DNA of 64,000 nt. It comes from Polydactylus sextarius. Taxonomy: Eukaryota > Chordata > Actinopteri > Polynemidae. The translations under genes were made by a program, and so were the position numbers. Numbering within the stretch: the stretch's first letter is position 1; every line of letters starts with the position of its first letter. The notes under the pieces are model-generated. The model saw only the letters and a program-made list of their open reading frames with translations, did no database searches and was not told where the DNA came from. Positions 61,541 to 64,000 of this stretch are shown piece by piece. Location: assembly GCA_016801845.1 (NCBI GenBank), contig CM028912.1:17792001-17856000 (forward strand). Reading direction: 5' to 3'.

Positions 61541-61852
61541 CAACTACTACTCATCAATTGATCACCATAGCCACAACCATAGTAAATTCAGCAAATTCCC
61601 ATCATGTTCATGGCTTCTAATCTTATCTGGAAGTCAAGATCAAATCTATGTCTTTCAATTCACCAGTTTAGCAATGGACATAAGAGCTCACCAAGCTTTA
61701 TTATCTGTATGCTTCCCAACTACCTCCTCTGTCACCTGTTCCTCTATAATGCGGTCTGTTAATAACCCGATCCCTCACCAGCAAGTCCTTAATTTATAGT
61801 GATTTTATAACGTAAGGCCACAGGAACTTGGCTCAGTCCAAATAATACTGTC

Positions 61853-61889
61853 CCTTTAATTAAAGGTGGTGGATTAAAAAAATCCACCA
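61853..61889. repeat. adjacent palindrome and hairpin
   Basis: CCTTTAATTAAAGG (61853-61866) is a perfect palindrome, followed at once by TGGTGGATT (61867-61875) and its complement AATCCACCA (61881-61889) around five A. Confidence 0.65.
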
Positions 61890-62252
61890 TCTTTGGGTGG
61901 TGGTGGTAGCGTCAGTACTTACTCCTTACTATTGTTTTCTCATCTTTGCCTTTTGGTTGTTTTCACTATTTTGCAAGTCTAAGTTTGTAAATTACTAGTC
62001 TGGTGCCTCTCTACTGTATTCTAATACAAAACCCCTCTAAATTAAATGGTTTCATTAATTGATTAGCTCCTCTCTGTTGTATTATCCAACTATAATAGAG
62101 CTGTCATTTTTGTTGGTTTTGTAAACATGTACACTGTCCCTCTATTTGCTTTAAAACAATTTCCTGGGTCTTATTAAATGTTTTAGTTTAAAGGTGCCAC
62201 ACAGTCAAAAGGTCATATTATATAGCTGGTCCTGACTAGTGTTTTTTTCCCT

Positions 62253-63180
62253 ATGAATGTGAATCTTGTTGACTTTTATGTCTCTGATCACACAGCTGCT
62301 GTTTTTAATGTTGCTTTATTTCCTCCCACAGGCCCTGTGCCACTGTCTTGTCTCCTGTTTTTATTGCTGTTCTGCCAGGCATTTTTGGAAGCTTTCGCCA
62401 GTACATCTTTATGTTGGAGAAACAACACTGCTCTAATGCTTCAATTCAACAACACTCAGCTGTCTCTCCTTGACCATATCACTCATCTCAAAACAAAAAA
62501 TAAAATTTCCACAGCTAAAGGACCAAAGTCGGGCCCTTGAGAAAAAATGTAAACAAGCTGAATATAAATGGAAAACAAAGAAAGATCTGATGATCTGACA
62601 TTAGTCTGCTGTTGAAGAGGCAGGGTTTCTTTTATTTTAATTTCTAGAAATGCCCCTAACTCAGTATTAATTAAGCAATCAACTGTGAGTGGTTCCGCCA
62701 CTTTTTTGAACACAGCTCTTAGTTTGTTGGTCAAATATTTGGTTAAAAAAGTAGAGAACATTAAGTTTTTTCAGACAAAGGTGTCCTACTTCTCCTTGCA
62801 CCACATTGCAAAGTGCTGATTCAATTTCAGCCAATTCCTCCCTCTGGTCCTACAAACCACAAGCCCTCATATTAAATCCTCTGCCCAGATTGATATTATT
62901 CACTCTAAACCCCTTAAAGATGCACTGCCCACTGTCAGCCCTTTCATCTTAACAGTTACTACTTGCCCCTTCATTATGGGTGTTTTAGTTCATCTTTTAA
63001 TCTCCACTTATGTCCCCACCCAATTTTGACCCTCACTCTTAACAAATACTGACCTAATTTGAAAATGTCTGTCTCATACAAGATGTTGGAGAAAGTATTT
63101 ATTCTTTTCAGCTGAACTTCGATTTTTATTGCATACGTTGGTGCCAACAACACTTTCAGTCCAGCTTCAGAATTCTAAAT
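62253..63180 (+). pseudogene. LINE ORF2 remnant (endonuclease end to RT start)
   Basis: The frame at 62253 gives VDFYVSDHTAAVFNV, matching the SDH block that ends the APE-type endonuclease, then FNNTQLSLLDHITHLKTK, the conserved linker. A frameshift leads to KCKQAEYKWKTKKDL (62545-62590). Farther on, KMLEKVFILFS (around 63079-63110) corresponds to the PISKxLEK finger of RT, and a FQSSFRILN-like reading follows near 63160-63180. Multiple stops; non-functional. Confidence 0.65.
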
Positions 63181-63190
63181 TAAGGTAACC

Positions 63191-64000
63191 CTCAACTCTG
63201 TAAGGAAGTAATCCAGTGTGAGAAGCATGAAGACATTAAATGTATGTTCACTGTGGAGTGTGAACTTACCACACTCCACAGGCTCCTTCCTACAACCTCT
63301 ATTCATACCCAGGTCATGATCAAGGAATCGTTAAAGAATACTTCGCTCGCAGAATCAGCAAGAGCACTTTGTCAGTGGACTCCTGCCTTGATGTGTCAGT
63401 TTTGTTGAAGGAATAGCTCCTGAGGACATCAATTTTCTGGAACCCAGTTCTGGAAGACAAGATGTGCCAGATTTGCAAGACTCTGACTGATGTACTGGAC
63501 AGCTGCCCAAGTGAAAATCTTACCAGGACACCCAACCAGCCATGAAGTGACGGGGCTTTGAATGACAAGAAAATTGATACAGTTTAAGTCATAAAATAAA
63601 ACTGGAGTGAGAGAGATTGCTAAAAGATCACTTTAATCTCCGATAAAGATTGTGCATGGCACAGATGCCCCCTTATATCTATCCATGTGGATGAATTAAT
63701 TATGTGGAATGCAGATGTCTTTTAACGGAATTATGTATTAGAGCATTGCTTGCTTGACACAAGACTTTTAACCTTGGGCATGGTAATGGCTCTGACAGAA
63801 CTAAAAGAGACAGGAGAGTTAAAATACAGAAGAGGAAGAAGTAGAAAGAAGTCTGCTGGAAGCAGAGTGTTATAATAAGACAGCTGGGTGCCCACACAAA
63901 ATGACAAAGCAAGATTGGAGGCAAAGGGGTAGTGAGAGTAGAAAAGGTGGGCAATACAAAAAATGACGGAGGAAATAAGCAATGGGCTGGCAGGAATAGA
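63191..64000. other. unique noncoding sequence
   Basis: No gene recognised. A perfect 12-bp hairpin occupies 63251-63281. ORFs at 63320-63568 and 63700-63982 show no motifs. Confidence 0.45.
63251..63281. repeat. perfect 12-bp hairpin, 7-nt loop
   Basis: CTGTGGAGTGTG (63251-63262), loop AACTTAC, complement CACACTCCACAG (63270-63281). Confidence 0.75.

Larger units (their letters stand above)
60828..63190 (+). mobile_element. L2-like LINE, 5' part, strongly decayed
   Basis: ORF1 and ORF2 traces lie in order on the plus strand: an ORF1 N-terminal region (60828-61156), an SGNH-esterase-like ORF1 domain (about 61295-61540), the end of an endonuclease domain (62265-62305), the linker before RT (62440-62590) and the very start of RT (about 63040-63180). 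The rest of RT is missing or unrecognisable. Esterase-bearing ORF1 is known from L2/CR1-group elements such as zebrafish L2. This is a different copy from the 33.5-35.4 kb LINE, since they cover opposite halves. Another repeat fragment interrupts ORF1 at 61207-61255. Confidence 0.65.

Noticed and set aside
62253..62540. 95-codon ORF as a host gene
   Set aside because: Its residues match the endonuclease end and linker of a LINE ORF2, and the frame is continued by another LINE block after a frameshift.

Overview
This window reads as a vertebrate nuclear genome, most likely a teleost and probably an acanthomorph/percomorph fish. The grounds are long AT-rich noncoding sequence with many dinucleotide microsatellites, fish-type Tc1/mariner elements, L2-like and Rex-like LINE remnants, a tRNA-derived SINE of a kind familiar from percomorph genomes, and one eukaryotic tRNA gene. 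No bacterial, phage or organellar organisation is present. The species cannot be named from this sequence.

I find no protein-coding host gene. Almost all open frames of 60-170 codons are chance ORFs, microsatellite read-through or transposon fragments, so the window is best described as intergenic or very long intronic sequence. The one intact host gene I can support is tRNA-Ser(CGA), minus strand, at 25433-25514.

Layout. 1-6.5 kb: mostly unique sequence with GA, TA and CA microsatellites and a perfect 18-bp hairpin (6116-6157). 6.5-9.1 kb: an old Tc1-family transposon on the minus strand broken by two later insertions, a second Tc1-type element (6725-7897, TA duplication) and a Harbinger-like element (7991-8517, TTA duplication). 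9.1-14.9 kb: nothing recognisable. 14.9-15.4 kb: a tRNA-related repeat and a full-length tRNA-derived SINE with target-site duplications. 16.5-17.9 kb: a compound microsatellite, a probable hAT transposase scrap, and a second copy of the Harbinger-like element. 19.1-19.8 kb: a Rex-like LINE reverse-transcriptase remnant. 25.4 kb: the tRNA. 33.5-35.4 kb: the 3' half of an L2-like LINE with recognisable RT motifs and an (ATT)n tail. 44.6-45.8 kb: a Tc1 transposase fossil and a 339-bp MITE containing a perfect 32-bp internal inverted repeat. 51.3-52.8 kb: a nest made of an AAAT-rich repeat with long inverted repeats, a solo LTR with TTAT duplications, and a second LTR-like stretch. 55.8-56.1 kb: a 285-bp mariner-type MITE. 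60.8-63.2 kb: the 5' half of a decayed L2-like LINE with SGNH-esterase-like ORF1 and ORF2 traces.

Between the repeats lie about ten AT-rich, TAATTA/ATGCAAAT-bearing segments that look like developmental conserved noncoding elements. Conservation cannot be judged from one sequence, so these are low-confidence candidates. I found no evidence for a new biological system. The most informative items are the dated nest of insertions at 6.5-9.1 kb, the paired Harbinger-like copies that both keep a short open frame, and several perfect hairpins.
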